64,000 nt of DNA from Calliphora vicina (taxonomy: Eukaryota > Arthropoda > Insecta > Diptera > Calliphoridae), in the NCBI RefSeq assembly GCF_958450345.1, contig NC_088783.1, forward strand, positions 55,776,395-55,840,394, written 5' to 3'. Position 1 is the stretch's first letter, and each line of letters begins with the position of its first letter. The position numbers and the translations under genes are program-made. A model generated the notes under the pieces. That model saw only the letters and a program-made list of their open reading frames with translations. It was not told where the DNA came from and searched no databases. This document shows positions 21,500 through 32,204 of the stretch, in pieces.

Positions 21500-23772
21500 A
21501 AATAGTTTTTAGAGGATATACGATTTTAAAAATAATAATATTGACTTAGTTGTGCTTTAGAACTTAATAGAACTTAAAATGATTACAGCTATGTTAAACC
21601 GCTTTAGACGGTTTTGTTTTAACAACTCCTCGAACAAAGCGGGTTAAATTCTAGTACAATAAAAACGTATAACTGAAAAAATAGAAAACCCAAAAATTCT
21701 ATGGTTCTTTGTTATTTTAACTTTTGTGTTCAATATGAATAGAAACTAAATGACTATCACATTGAATATTTTTTTAGTTTCGAAAACTTGTCATAACTTA
21801 ACGAAACAAGCCACAGGAAATACAAAAAGTTCAAATGTACCTATCACCTAAAAAACTACCCATATGTACATTGACATGAACTCAATTTGATTTAGCTTAT
21901 CAAAGTCTGCAAAATCTAACATGACACCTTCAACTATTATTGTCCCAAAAATGTTCCAATATTTATATTTTCTTTTGCATTTATCTGATGAACATTTCCA
22001 TAACCAAGTGAAAAAATAATAATAGAATTTTAGCCATGTTTCAGTTGCTGCCTAAACTTTTCTAATAAATACAAATAATGGCATGTGCCAATAGTTAGGC
22101 CTAAATTCAAATACTTACAATTCATTGACTGCATTAACACAGAGTCTATGTTCAATGATTAACATGTCCTTACAGCCTCTCCTGTCAAAGGATACAACAC
22201 TTCAAATCTTTTAATATTGTTGCTAAACTGGTTGTATGTAAAGTGGCACACATCCTGCTTGCAGGAAAAAAAATAAGAAGAGAAGGGATAAATAAAGTGG
22301 TCAACAGACTTGTGACAGCTTTTCAACCGGATGATGCTTTTGCATCTCAATAAATGTTCAATTGTTGGTTAAAAATAAACTTCTTGTATGTTTCCGTTAC
22401 ATTGAGTATGAACATCAGTTTTGGTTTTATTTTTTTCCTTTTTTATCCTGTTGCTGTATTTCTCTATCCCTTTTTTTGAGTGATCATGAAAGTGTTCAAA
22501 TCATTTCAAGTGTTATCACAAAGAACTAACAACAAACTGTCGATGGACGGTGGTTTTTTGTTTGTGGCCAAATAAAAGGGGTGCACAAATAGATACTATT
22601 TACATAAAGTGGTGGTGATGTGGTTGAGTTGGCAACGAATTGTGAACACTCTTTTAAGGAAATAGTAATAAGGAGAAATAATCTGAACATATTTTTCTAT
22701 TTCAGTTTGTTTGGAATCTTGAAATCTTTGAAAATAAAATTCATATTCAGTTTTCTCAATTTAGTTTTGTCTAAACAAGTCACAGATCGTTGGAAATGGA
22801 CAAATTTCTATAGGAAGAAGTAAAAACATTTTACAAACCTCTAAAAATAAAATGTATAGCTGGGACGAAACAAAAAAATGTCTATTAAAAAATAATTTTT
22901 TGAACCATTACTCTTCTGATGGCAATGCAAAATTCAAAGTTTAAGTTCAAACTTGGAACTGGTAAGGTCCAATAACTTGTCGAAAAATTTTGTTAAGGAA
23001 AAGGGGATTTCCTTTCTTCTCATAACCCACCCTTATATATCACATTGTTACCAACTCTCTAACCAACCTATTATACCTCTTCCTTTAGTGCTGGTGGTTG
23101 GTTTTTGAATAAAAAAGGGTTACATTGTTTGCATTATTCCCCTACACAATCACATGTATGTATGTCGCTTGTGTTGTCATGTCAGTTCAAGTATTTTCCA
23201 AATATTTGTTTGATTTTTTTCCCATGTATTTTTTTTTGGGACTGTGGCAGGGTGCTATGGCATGTGTCTATTTCCGCTACTTTAAGCACATCTTGTTCAT
23301 TTTGATTAGTCTGATTTCTTTCATATTCTATTATTATTATTAGTTTTTATGTTTACAGATTTTTACACGTTTTTTTTTTGTATTGTGTTTATATTTTTGG
23401 TTTCTACAATATAATTAAGGTTCAAGTAATATAGCCCCTTGTCGTAGTGAAATGATTCTTAATGAAGTGAAAAATTGTTAATAAAAGATGCCCACACTTT
23501 GATAAGTCAGCTAGCAAATATTGTACTTTTTTCATTTTCTATAAATAATGTTGCCTGGAAAAGGGTTTAAATGACATGTTGCAAAAAGTAATATAAATAC
23601 ATTGTTGCGGTCAAAGAAAGTGGTAATGATTCGAAAATAATTACAATTTTATTCTACGATATTTATTTGTAATACGACTAAAATTAAGACTGAGATTTTT
23701 TATAGTTTTGACAGTTGTTACTTTATGAAATTTAACATTTGATTGTTACTGTTCAAATACTATTATAGGACA
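21500..23772. other. Probably single-copy intergenic DNA
   Basis: No gene or repeat family recognised. Base composition is less extreme than in the transposon fields, with several G-rich and TG-rich stretches (22,440-22,640, 23,040-23,300). The longest open frames are about 65-70 codons and overlap each other. Confidence 0.5.
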
Positions 23773-24821
23773 CTAGCTGACCCGGTGCGTTTCGCCACCA
23801 CAATTAGAAGAAAGAAATAGTATTATCAAGTCTCACTTTGTGAATCTAATTGTAAATGTCTAATTTCATATTTCTAGGTCTATTATTATAGAAAATGCGA
23901 AATGTGTTCCTAATTTTAAATTTTTAGGTTTATTATTATTATAAAATTTTCAAAAAGTACCATTGCAATAAGGAAATAGTACCATTGATTATCACTTTTA
24001 AATTCGCATTCACTAAACCATAAACCGTCAAGTTTGAATTTTAGATTTGTATATCATTTCCTATATTATCAACTAATTTTGTTTCTATAATACTTAATAT
24101 TTAAGAAATTATCACAAAACCGAAACCGATCGGTTTTTAATTTTTTAAAACCAAAAGCGCGGCTTTGAAATTCTTCGATTTTTTGGAAACTCTAGGTCCA
24201 TTATTATAGGAAATTCAAAAAAGTACCCATGAGGATAAAGAAAAAGTACCACCAAGTATGTCCTTGAATTTTCACTCACTTAGGACCATATACGCCTAAT
24301 TTCATATTTCTATGTCCATTATCACAAAAAATTAAAAAAGTACCATTAGAATATAGAAAAAGTACCAAAAAGTAGCCACTTGTGGATTCCCACTCACTCG
24401 GGTCCATATAAGCTTTTTTTCATGTTTCGAATAATGAAAAAGTACCAAAAAGTCTCCCCCTAGAATTCTCACTCACTTTAGAACATATACGATTAATTTC
24501 ATATTTCTATGACCATTATTACAGAAAATTTAAAAAGTACCGCTAGGACCTAGTATGCTTAATTGCATGTTTCTAAGTCCATTGTAATAGAAAATTGAAA
24601 AAAGGATCATTAGAATATAAATTACCAAAAAGCACCGAATTTACCCTTTTTTACCCCCTAAACGTTCGAATTTCCAAAAATATTAGTGGATCGTTTTGGG
24701 GAGGGAGGAACCCACAGTTAAAATTTTATGATTCTAGTTTCAGTCGTTTGGGCTGTGCGATGATGAATCAGTCAGTTAGTCATTCAGTCAGTCAGTAACG
24801 TTACTCTTTTATATATATAGA
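23773..24821 (-). mobile_element. Non-autonomous Helitron
   Basis: On the minus strand the element begins TCTATATATATAAAAGAGTA and ends GCACCGGGTCAGCTAG. The base before the start is A and the base after CTAG is T, which is the A|T insertion site and TC...CTAG ends of Helitrons. A GGTGGCGAAACGCACC hairpin with one bulge lies just upstream of the 3' CTAG, as expected. The interior has no helicase or Rep frame. It instead carries five or six diverged modules of roughly 120 bp, each with a phrase like TTTCTAGGTCCATTATTA followed by AAAAAGTACCA. The TGACTGACTGACTG run near the 5' end is a microsatellite. Confidence 0.8.
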
Positions 24822-25068
24822 TTATCCTACATTTGATTTTTCGCAATAATTCAAAGATCTTGTTAAATTTTATTTTATTGCTGATGAAATACTGTATTTC
24901 GAGGAAAAGATTCATACAATTCAAACAATTCTTCCTCATGGGCAACAACTCAGCATTGGATCCGAAAAGTAGAACCATTGAATGATTTATGAAATAGATT
25001 CATTCAATTCGATGAATTCTCTCAAAACGTTTATATTGATGTATTCATTGGAATATTTTTTCAAAATT

Positions 25069-25205
25069 TTTTACACCCTACATCACTATGGTGATGATTA
25101 ACACCCAAAAACATTAGTCTAAAACACATCTTAAAATATACCCATCAATTCGGAATAATTTTCTGAGTAGATTAAAGGATTTCCGGTCCAAAATTGGGAT
25201 AATTT
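25069..25205 (-). mobile_element. DINE-1-like element (type B), degraded fragment
   Basis: Matches the left end of the family with many changes: ACACCCTACATCACTATGGT, CACCCAAAAACATTAGTCTA, AAAATATACCCATC and TTCTGAGTAGATTAAA. Confidence 0.6.
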
Positions 25206-25391
25206 CCGCATTTAATGGGCCACAAGAAATAAGTTAGTAATAGTTGAAATTAGTTTTATAGATTTTAGAATAGTATAGGATATCAGCTTATATTTAAGAA
25301 AAAAAAGTCCAGACAATGTCAGGCCATTATTTTTACTTTCATTTTTGTGTAAAAACTCTGGTTGTCATTTATTTAACAAGACCAGTAAATG

Positions 25392-25455
25392 ATAACAACG
25401 ATGAAGATAGTGATGATGATAATGATGAAGAAGATTATAATAATGATGACAAATA
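25392..25455. repeat. GAT-rich trinucleotide tract
   Basis: Imperfect GAT/GAA/AAT triplets such as GATAGTGATGATGATAATGA. Read on the plus strand it would give a run of Asp, Glu and Asn, but no gene context supports translation. Confidence 0.8.
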
Positions 25456-25479
25456 TTTTATATTTCTTTATTAAGAAGG

Positions 25480-26435
25480 TAAAACGGAACTGGGGAATCT
25501 TTGATTAATTTTTTTTATTTTTTCGTATTAAATTTTACATTTACTGAATTTAGTGAAAGAAAAACTGGATACAAATTTATTAGGGTGATCGGCCCGGTTT
25601 TTAATAACCGGTTATAAAAGGTTTTTTTTGGTAAGGTCGGTTTAGGTTTTTTTGAAAAGCTCAAATTTCGAATATCGAAGAAACCGGGTTTTTCTCCTCG
25701 AATAGTCGGTTTTTTCTAAAAGTGTGTTTTTATGAGTTTTAGTGTATTAAAAACTTTAAAAATTATTCCACATCCAAAAAAAAAAAATAAGACAAATATT
25801 TCAACTGTTAAGAGAGTGATCCGGTAAGCCTGAAAACTTTCTCAATGGTTTGTTTTCTATATGTCCTACAAATAAACCGAGTTAAAGATGATTTTCAATG
25901 TCTAGTTTTATAAAAACAAAAACAAATTCGATATAGTCCAAAGCATTTAAACTGTGTTTTACTTATTCCTAAGAGATTATTTTACCTTCATAAGGTCTGA
26001 TGTTTATCTTCGGGTCAAATTTGACTCAAATAGAAAGTAGATTTTTTAAAAAAAATCTAACGTAGTTGTTGACATTTGAAATTAAATTGTAGTCATAAAA
26101 TATAATAATATCAACCAATCATTTTTAGAAAAAATACAATTTTAATTTTAAAATGGGTAAAATTATGAAGGATAAGAAAAACAGCAGTTCGAGTATAATG
26201 TTTAGCAAGTATGATGAGAAGAGACAGATACATATATATTAGAGCTACCAAAGATATATTGTAGTGCTACCAAAGCTCTGAAATAATGTAACTTAATTGT
26301 GCAGACCTTAAGTCCAAAAAAGTTTATAGATATTTTTTTGCCAATTTGTTTTTTAAAAAACTTAACGTAGTTTTTGACATTTGAAATTAAATAAAATATC
26401 AAAAATATCAACCACTCACTTTTAGAAAAAAACTA
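25480..26435. repeat. AT-rich DNA with a duplicated block
   Basis: A block with AACGTAGTTGTTGACATTTG, AAATTAAAT and ATATCAACCAATCA at 26,057-26,130 recurs with changes at 26,352-26,433 as a direct repeat about 300 bp away. Around 25,590-25,720 there are repeats of a CGGTTTTT motif. No gene is seen. Confidence 0.55.
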
Positions 26436-26815
26436 ATTATGGACCGATTGCCATCAAAGTTATTTGCGTTGAATTTTATGTGTATACCAACATTTTTAAG
26501 AGATTTATGCTCGTTAAAGTGATTTTTGGAAGCGGGCCCTATATGGGAGCTATGACTTGTTATAGACCGAACGGCATGAAATTAGGTAACATGATTTCCA
26601 TAGTATAAAGTATTTCGGGAGGACATTTGTATGGGAGCTCGGGGAAATAATGGACCGATTTCAGCTAGTTTCAATACGCTTCGTCCTTGGTCCTAAAAAA
26701 GTGTATATACCACATTTTATCGAATTGTCTTCAAAATTTGTCGACTCATAAAGTGATTCTGAGTCTATGGGTATAATTTAAGGTGGGTGTTAGACTAATA
26801 TTTTTGGGCGTTACG
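26436..26815 (+). mobile_element. DINE-1-like element (type B), rearranged copy
   Basis: Contains TTATGGACCGATTGCC, GTGTATACCAACATTTTTAA, GGAAGCGGGCCCTATATGGG, TCGGGAGGACATTTGTATGG, CCGATTTCAGCTAGTTTCAA and GGTGGGTGTTAGACTAATAT, ending TTTTTGGGCGTTAC. The head and the final CCCTCCCCACTATGG end are lost, and the GTCCGTCC block is deleted. Confidence 0.75.
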
Positions 26816-26817
26816 TA

Positions 26818-27350
26818 TTATAGCTATGTATATTTGGCAGTGCCGAATCTTATATGTAGTATATCCTTCACCAAATTGTACTTTAAAATACAAATTTTAA
26901 ATATTTTTAGGTATACAAAATTTAAAAAAAAAAAATTTTCAAAAATTGATTTAAAATTTAAAAAAAAAATGTTTTTTCAAGTTTTTTTAATTTTTTTAAA
27001 ATTATTAGTGAAAAACAAGTAGGAGAGCTATATTTGGCTGTGCCGAATCTTATATATCCTTCTTAAAAAAGTTTTTTCCAAATTTTTTTTTAAATTCTTT
27101 TTTAAATTTTTTAAATTTTTTTTTAAAATTTGGAAAATTTTTAAAAATTTAAAAAAATAATTTATGGCAAAAAAAAATTTTTGAAGAAAAAAAAAATTCG
27201 GTTTAAAATATATTTTTTCTGATTTTGACCCATTGTAGGTCCAACTTTCTATGGCATTATATAAATCGTTGCAATGGACTTTGAAATTTCTATCATTAGA
27301 TACCCTTAGTGTCTATATTAATGACTTAGTAATCCAGATATAAAAACTAG
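26818..27350 (+). mobile_element. DINE-1-like elements (type A), two copies in tandem
   Basis: A head with TTTGGCAGTGCCGAATCTTA at 26,833 is followed by AAAATACAAATTTTAAATAT. At 27,016 a second head, CAAGTAGGAGAGCTATATTT and GGCTGTGCCGAATCTTATAT, begins inside or just after the first. The second copy reaches GATTTTGACCCATTGTAGGT and TAATGACTTAGTAATCCAGA at 27,350 and then stops. Confidence 0.7.
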
Positions 27351-28210
27351 TAAATATGAAATGAAAGACTCTTCTAAGAAAAAGACCTAAGTCCATAAAA
27401 AAATACAAGCTAATTAATAGAAAAAGCTCTAAGTCCAAAAAACCTTTTATCTCGGCAAATACTTATGTTATCATTTTGCTTTTACGCACATCGAAAACAA
27501 AGAAAAATACAAAAATAAAATTGCGTTTACAGAATTCAAAAATATTTACGCATAAAAAAGTTTGAATGTTTTTTGTCTCTCCTGTAAAATTTTAAAATAT
27601 GGACTTAGAGCCTTTGCATGTTAAGCCAGCGATATTACATATTAACTCATTCTTTAAATTTATTTTGTTTTCAAAGTTACAGCGAAAATTATATTTTTCC
27701 GGAAAACAAAAAACGCCTAACAGGTTCAAAATGAATTTTTTCCATTTTTTTTAAAGCTGTGTTTTTATGTATTTATTATTCATTATTCTTTTCATTTCAA
27801 AAATTTATAATATTCTCTTTTGTGACTTTTTTGAAAAAAATTTTACATTTATAAAATTTTGTGAAAAACAGAAAATTAAATTTAAATTGATATTAATATA
27901 AATACTTGCAATAAATTTATTATTTGATATTTCCAATTTTATTTATTAATTTATCGCTTTCCATTCCAAAGTTATAGCATAAATTGTGAGCTAAGGTATT
28001 CTTTTCCAAAAAAACAATAATGCACGGGTTAAAAAAATTTTTTTTTTTAAACTTTTTTTTTCTAATGTGCTGTGTATTTATGGATTTATGATTATTCATT
28101 ACTAAAAAATTATTATATTCTCTTTTGTGACTTTTTTGAAAATATTGTATTTATGTAAAATTTTGTGTAAAACAAAAATTGGATTTTAAATTAAATTTAA
28201 ACTAATATAC
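27350..28210. repeat. AT-rich DNA with a 160-bp direct duplication
   Basis: The block at 27,755-27,895, with TATTATTCATTATTC, TATAATATTCTCTTTTGTGA and CTTTTTTGAAAA, recurs at 28,060-28,200 with changes, about 300 bp apart and in the same direction. No gene is present. Confidence 0.6.
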
Positions 28211-28213
28211 ATA

Positions 28214-29012
28214 CAGTGTCTCACAGCTTATTTGATGCAGTTAAAATTATTTTAGAAAATCGAAAATTATTCAATGTTTATTCAATTTATCAATCAAATT
28301 TTATATAAAACGTAATGATATATGTCCTGTTATAATTCTGAGCAAGAAAAAATAACAAAAACCAATCTAATTGAAGAAATATTAATGAAAAAAATAATTT
28401 TCTCGTTAAAATAAACTCACAGCTTAAATGATGCAGTATATTTTATACATTCTCTGATAATGAAATAACGGTGCAAAGCATTTTTTTCTGTTTAGGCGCT
28501 AAGCTAAGGTCATTTTTAAAGAATTTTTATAAAAAGAAGTTGAAAAGATTTTAAATTTTAAAATGGAAAAACAAACTTCAGTTGAGAAAAGAAAAGACGC
28601 TATTCGTCATTTGAAACAGTTCAATATTCAACGATAAATTTTTGAAATTGTTGCAATTAGTTGCTCAACTGTCCAGCACATTATAGAAAGGTTTCGCAAC
28701 GAAAATAGAATTGTCGATAAGGGTAGATCTGCGCCAAATAAACTATTTAATAATGCAGATAATATATGGATTGTCCGTAAAGCTCCAAAGTTGAAAAATT
28801 AAGTTGAAAAATATTTAAGTTTGACGGGTTCTGCGCGAGGCAAATTTTAATGGAAGGACTGCCCGAAATAAGCCGTTTATAAATACTGTTAATAGAAGAC
28901 GAAGAATCGAGTTTTGTCGACAACATTTGAACAAAGACATTTTATTCAGGAAGACCGTTATTTTTGCGGATGAAAGCAAATATAACCTTTTCAGGTCTGA
29001 TAGGAAGTCTTG
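28214..29012 (+). mobile_element. Tc1-like transposon relic, 3' part lost
   Basis: The left end begins CAGTGTCTCACAGCTTATTT after TA. The motif CACAGCTTATTTGATGCAG is repeated in direct orientation as CACAGCTTAAATGATGCAG about 205 bp inside, the layout called IR/DR in Tc1-like elements. A degraded transposase frame follows from 28,563. The right end is missing: at about 29,012 the sequence passes directly into a type A DINE-1-like fragment. Confidence 0.75.
28563..29010 (+). pseudogene. Tc1-like transposase pseudogene
   Basis: The frame starts MEKQTSVEKRKDAIRHLKQF and, after a stop, continues into a helix-turn-helix region containing SCSTVQHIIERFRNENRIVD, matching the paired-like DNA-binding part of Tc1 transposases. 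Several stops and frame changes follow, and much of the middle is deleted. Near 28,960-29,005 the reading VIFADESKYNLFRSDRK matches the second catalytic Asp motif of the family. The rest of the DDE domain is absent. Normal Tc1 transposases have about 340 residues; under 150 codons remain here. It cannot encode an active enzyme. Confidence 0.8.
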
Positions 29013-29017
29013 TGATT

Positions 29018-29465
29018 TCAATTTTAAATAACAACCGAGCCGGAAGATCCCCGATATATTGATGTATCATTTATGTAAGTTATTTGGGGGCTACAGAAAG
29101 TTGATTTCAACATACAGACGGATAGACGGACATGGCTATATCTACTTCGCTATCTATAACGGTCCAGAATATATATACTTTTTGGGGTCGCAAATGAAAA
29201 ATGTAGAAATTACAAACGGAATATTTTTTAACCTTATTTTTTTTCACCAAAAGTTTTTTTCGCTAAATTTTAAAAAAAAGTTGAAATAACAAAAAAAAAA
29301 AATTAAATTTAAAAAAACAATTCGAAAATTTTTTTTCCAAAAAATTAAAAAACTGCAAAAATAATAAATTTTGTTTAGCTAAAAATATTTAAAATTTTTA
29401 TTTTGAAGTATAATTTGGTGAAGGGTATATAAGATTCGGCACAGCCGAATATAGCTCTCTTTCAT
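29018..29465. mobile_element. Rearranged DINE-1-like element (type A), two halves in opposite orientation
   Basis: 29,018-29,221 carries the right half of the family in forward orientation (GATATATTGATGTATCA, ACGGATAGACGGACATGG, GTAGAAATTACAAACGGA). 29,222-29,465 carries the left half in reverse (GAAGTATAATTTGGTGAAGG, GTATATAAGATTCGGC, CAGCCGAATATAGCTC). The junction lies in TTTTT-rich DNA at about 29,222. Confidence 0.75.
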
Positions 29466-29596
29466 GTTTTTATAAGAAATGCATAAAACTAAAAAAATTT
29501 AATAAAATGAGCAACTTCTAAAAATTATTTTGTATGAAAATTTCCAATCGCACCGTTATCTTTATTTTAATAAAAACCAAAACCATACTTCTATTA

Positions 29597-29602
29597 TTTA
29601 TT
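29597..29602 (-). promoter_or_regulatory. Polyadenylation signal AATAAA
   Basis: On the minus strand AATAAA ends 28 bases beyond the stop codon of the four-exon gene, inside AATAATAAATAATAG. It is the nearest consensus signal and suggests a very short 3' untranslated region. Confidence 0.6.
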
Positions 29603-29624
29603 ATTCAATCAAATCAGTTTTCGT

Positions 29625-30961
29625 TTAGTACTTCAACTTCAAACGTTCATACAAGGGAACTTCCATGACTGCATGCGTTTTAGTTTTGCGCTTAAACAAG
29701 CCAGCAGATACCAAGTAGCGTGGTTTTTCCAAACTAGGACGTTTCTTGTAAAATTCAGCCAATTCCTTAGTGGAACGTAAATGTGTTATGCCCTTAAATA
29801 GTTTTTCCAATGATAGCAATTCATCTGGATAGACAGTGGCAATGGGTTCATCACTATCGGTTGGCAACCAGGGTCTGTCTTTTACCGGTATAGTGCGTCC
29901 AAAAGCCACAGTGTTGATTTTCTTGGGCACATTTTTCAAACGGTCACGTATGTAGTTTTCATATTTCAATTCGATGGCCATCTAGAGGGAAGTAGCAGCA
30001 ATTTTATGATGTTTTAAAATAAGGGTGGTTAGGGTAGTGTTATTACAAATAAATAAGGGTTGTTGTCTTTGAAATTATTTTGTGTAAATATGAGTTTGCT
30101 ACTTACCTCTGGTAAATTCCATTTGTCTGCTACGGTTTTAGCAATAGCTTTAACTTCTTTGGGCTCAGTTAGTATAGAAGCTAAAAGCTTGCGGTCTCCT
30201 TCTATTGAAAATAAAGCTTTTAGTTTTTCCTTGGAAATATCCGAGTCTCTATTGCTACCCAAGGAATTTATCCATTCGGTAAAGCGTTCCGCTGACTGTA
30301 TATAAAACGAAATAAAACAATGTTTTAATAAATGGTAAGTTGTTGTTGTCTTAACTACTACATACAGCATCCATTAGTTGTTCTGCCTGTTCGTCCAGTG
30401 TCTTTTCCCATATGCTACGTTCCAAATCATAGATTTTAGAATCCCATCTAACACGTTCCTTGCGCTGTTTACATATGTAGGAAGAATACCAGTTGCGTTT
30501 CTTTTTAGTTTTAGATTTATGCTCTAAAGGTTTGTCCATGTTCAAAACAAATTTTGGATGATCATGTTCCAAACGTTCAATTTCCGAGCACGTACTTTCA
30601 TTAAAAACATCGGACTTAAAAAATTAATTATAATATATTTTTGTATACATATGTGTATAATTGTTTAGAAACTAAAGCTCACCTTATTTTCCTTCTTATA
30701 TTTGCCTTCCTCCTCCTCTTCATCATCTTCTCCACCAAATGAAATCGGTGTCTCCATCTCCGATTCGGTTATAAACACATGCTTGTCATATTCATCATAT
30801 TCGTAGGGCAAAATTTTGGCCACTCTTTGACGCAAATTTTTTGGCAGTGTCACAGAAAAATCATATTTTCTGATGGCTTCCTTCTTACTTTGCTGATGTG
30901 CCTTTCTTTCAATATCCTCTACAACCCGTGTCCAATAAGAATTCTTTTCCGTTAAAGACAT
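29625..30961 (-). CDS. Four-exon gene for a 357-residue protein, possibly a distant FAM47-like protein
   Basis: This is the only intact gene seen. Exons on the minus strand are 30,961-30,683, 30,614-30,366, 30,295-30,107 and 29,981-29,625, coding for 93, 83, 63 and 118 residues. Every intron is GT-AG and in phase 0: GTGAGC...TTTTAAG (68 bp), GTATGT...ATACAG (70 bp) and GTAAGT...CTCTAG (125 bp). The ATG is fixed by an in-frame TAA directly before it. The stop is TAA. There is no signal peptide or membrane segment. An acidic run (GGEDDEEEEEG) lies at about 76-86, a basic cluster before Trp135 (KTKKKRNW), then DLERSIWEKTLDEQAEQL, ERFTEWINSLGS near 180, and a basic C-terminal end. The ERFTEWINSLG-to-WNLPE part and the KRNWY part recall FAM47-type proteins, from memory and weakly. 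The function is unknown; the protein is hydrophilic and probably cytoplasmic or nuclear. Confidence 0.9.
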
Positions 30962-31879
30962 TTAAGGAATTTTTATTAAAAATAATAATTGCCAGTTCAA
31001 ATAACAATTTTTAAAAGTATTTTTATTTATGTGAAGGAATTTTGCTTGTTAAAGTTGTAAACAAATTTTCGATAGAAAGTAGAACAATGTTTGGTCGATA
31101 ACAGGTGAAAGCTTTTCTGTCACTATGTTTCACTATGTTTCACAAAGTTGTTTTGTAAACTGTAGTGATGGAATGTGTAATGTTGTGTCGAGTACATGTG
31201 AATTAAAGCTTTTAGTAAAAGCTTTTCATTCAACAGGTGTATACTAAAGAATAATACATAAATTATTTACACTGTTATGCAAAATTGAAGCAAAGTTTAT
31301 AAAGTTTTTGAAAATTGTCAGTAGATTTTTAGATTATTTGAAATTGTAGAGTTTCGAGGAAATTCTTTATGATGTATTATTTGTAATAATCTTTAGTCTA
31401 GACGTCTAACAATGATAGCTGGAACAATGTTGAACCTACATTACATAATTGTAAAGATATTTACAGAGGAAAACACTGAGTAGTAATATTTGTCAAAAAC
31501 TTAAATTTAAATTTAGTTAAATTATCTAAACACTATTTAAATCAAATTTTGTATGGAAATTTAGCTTTAAAACATTGTTTAAATTTATAATTTTTGTACG
31601 AATATGGTGGCTAACGTTTTTACGGTTTTAAACGGTTTTTAAATATCACAAATACCCTGGAAACTTAAAAAGTTATGGGACTTTTTACAAATAAAATTAT
31701 AATTAATATTAATCATACGCCTTGAAACTCAATTTTTTTTTAAATTTTGATTTATAATAAATTATAAATAATTTAAATTATTAATACACTAACACCCCGG
31801 TTTGCGTCGCTAATTGGACCTGGAGAAACATGACGCAAGCCGAAACGACGCAGATCGAACCACGATTTTTCATACATCT
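30962..31879. other. Upstream region of the four-exon gene
   Basis: Non-coding. It must hold the promoter of the minus-strand gene, but no clear TATA or initiator can be chosen among many AT-rich candidates. The TCACTATGTTT motif is repeated in tandem near 31,120-31,140. The rest to 31,790 appears to be single copy. Confidence 0.45.
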
Positions 31880-32094
31880 TCTATATAAATAAAAATCAAA
31901 TGTCGTTCGTTGGTAATTGCAACAGTTGAGAACGGCTGGACCGATTTAGACATTTTTTTTTTAAATGTTGTTCATAGTCCAACTTAGACCACGCCCACTT
32001 TTACGCTCATATTTTTAGATTTATCTAAAATCGGAAAACGGTGCAGCTAATTTGTTTTTAAATGTTCGTAAAAAATTTAGTTGTACATGTTTAC
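31878..32094 (+). mobile_element. Helitron-like 5' end fragment
   Basis: Starts TCTTCTATATAAATAAAAAT and continues with a GTCGTTCGTTGGTAAT block, GAGAACGGCTGGACCGATTT and ACCACGCCCACTTTTACGC. From memory, a TCTATATA start followed by an AACGGCTGGACCGATTT block is common at the 5' ends of insect Helitrons. No CTRR end with hairpin was found, so only a fragment seems to be present. Confidence 0.45.
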
Positions 32095-32203
32095 CATAAC
32101 CATTTCAAAGTTTTTTAACAATATTATGGTTACTGTAATTATGTATATGATATATATGTATATGTGATTGCCATAAACATGTATTTATTTACTACAATCA
32201 TAT
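32095..32203. mobile_element. Degraded relative of the palindromic MITE at 15.6 kb
   Basis: Shares TTTTTAACAATATTATGGTT, ACTGTAAT, GCCATAAACATGTATTTATT and ACTACAATCATATA with the arms of the 15,617-16,081 element, in the same order but with most of the arms lost. Confidence 0.5.
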
Positions 32204-32204
32204 A

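Noticed and set aside
30060..30305. 81-codon plus-strand open frame
   Set aside because: Antisense shadow of exon 3 of the four-exon gene, which has correct splice sites and matching phase.
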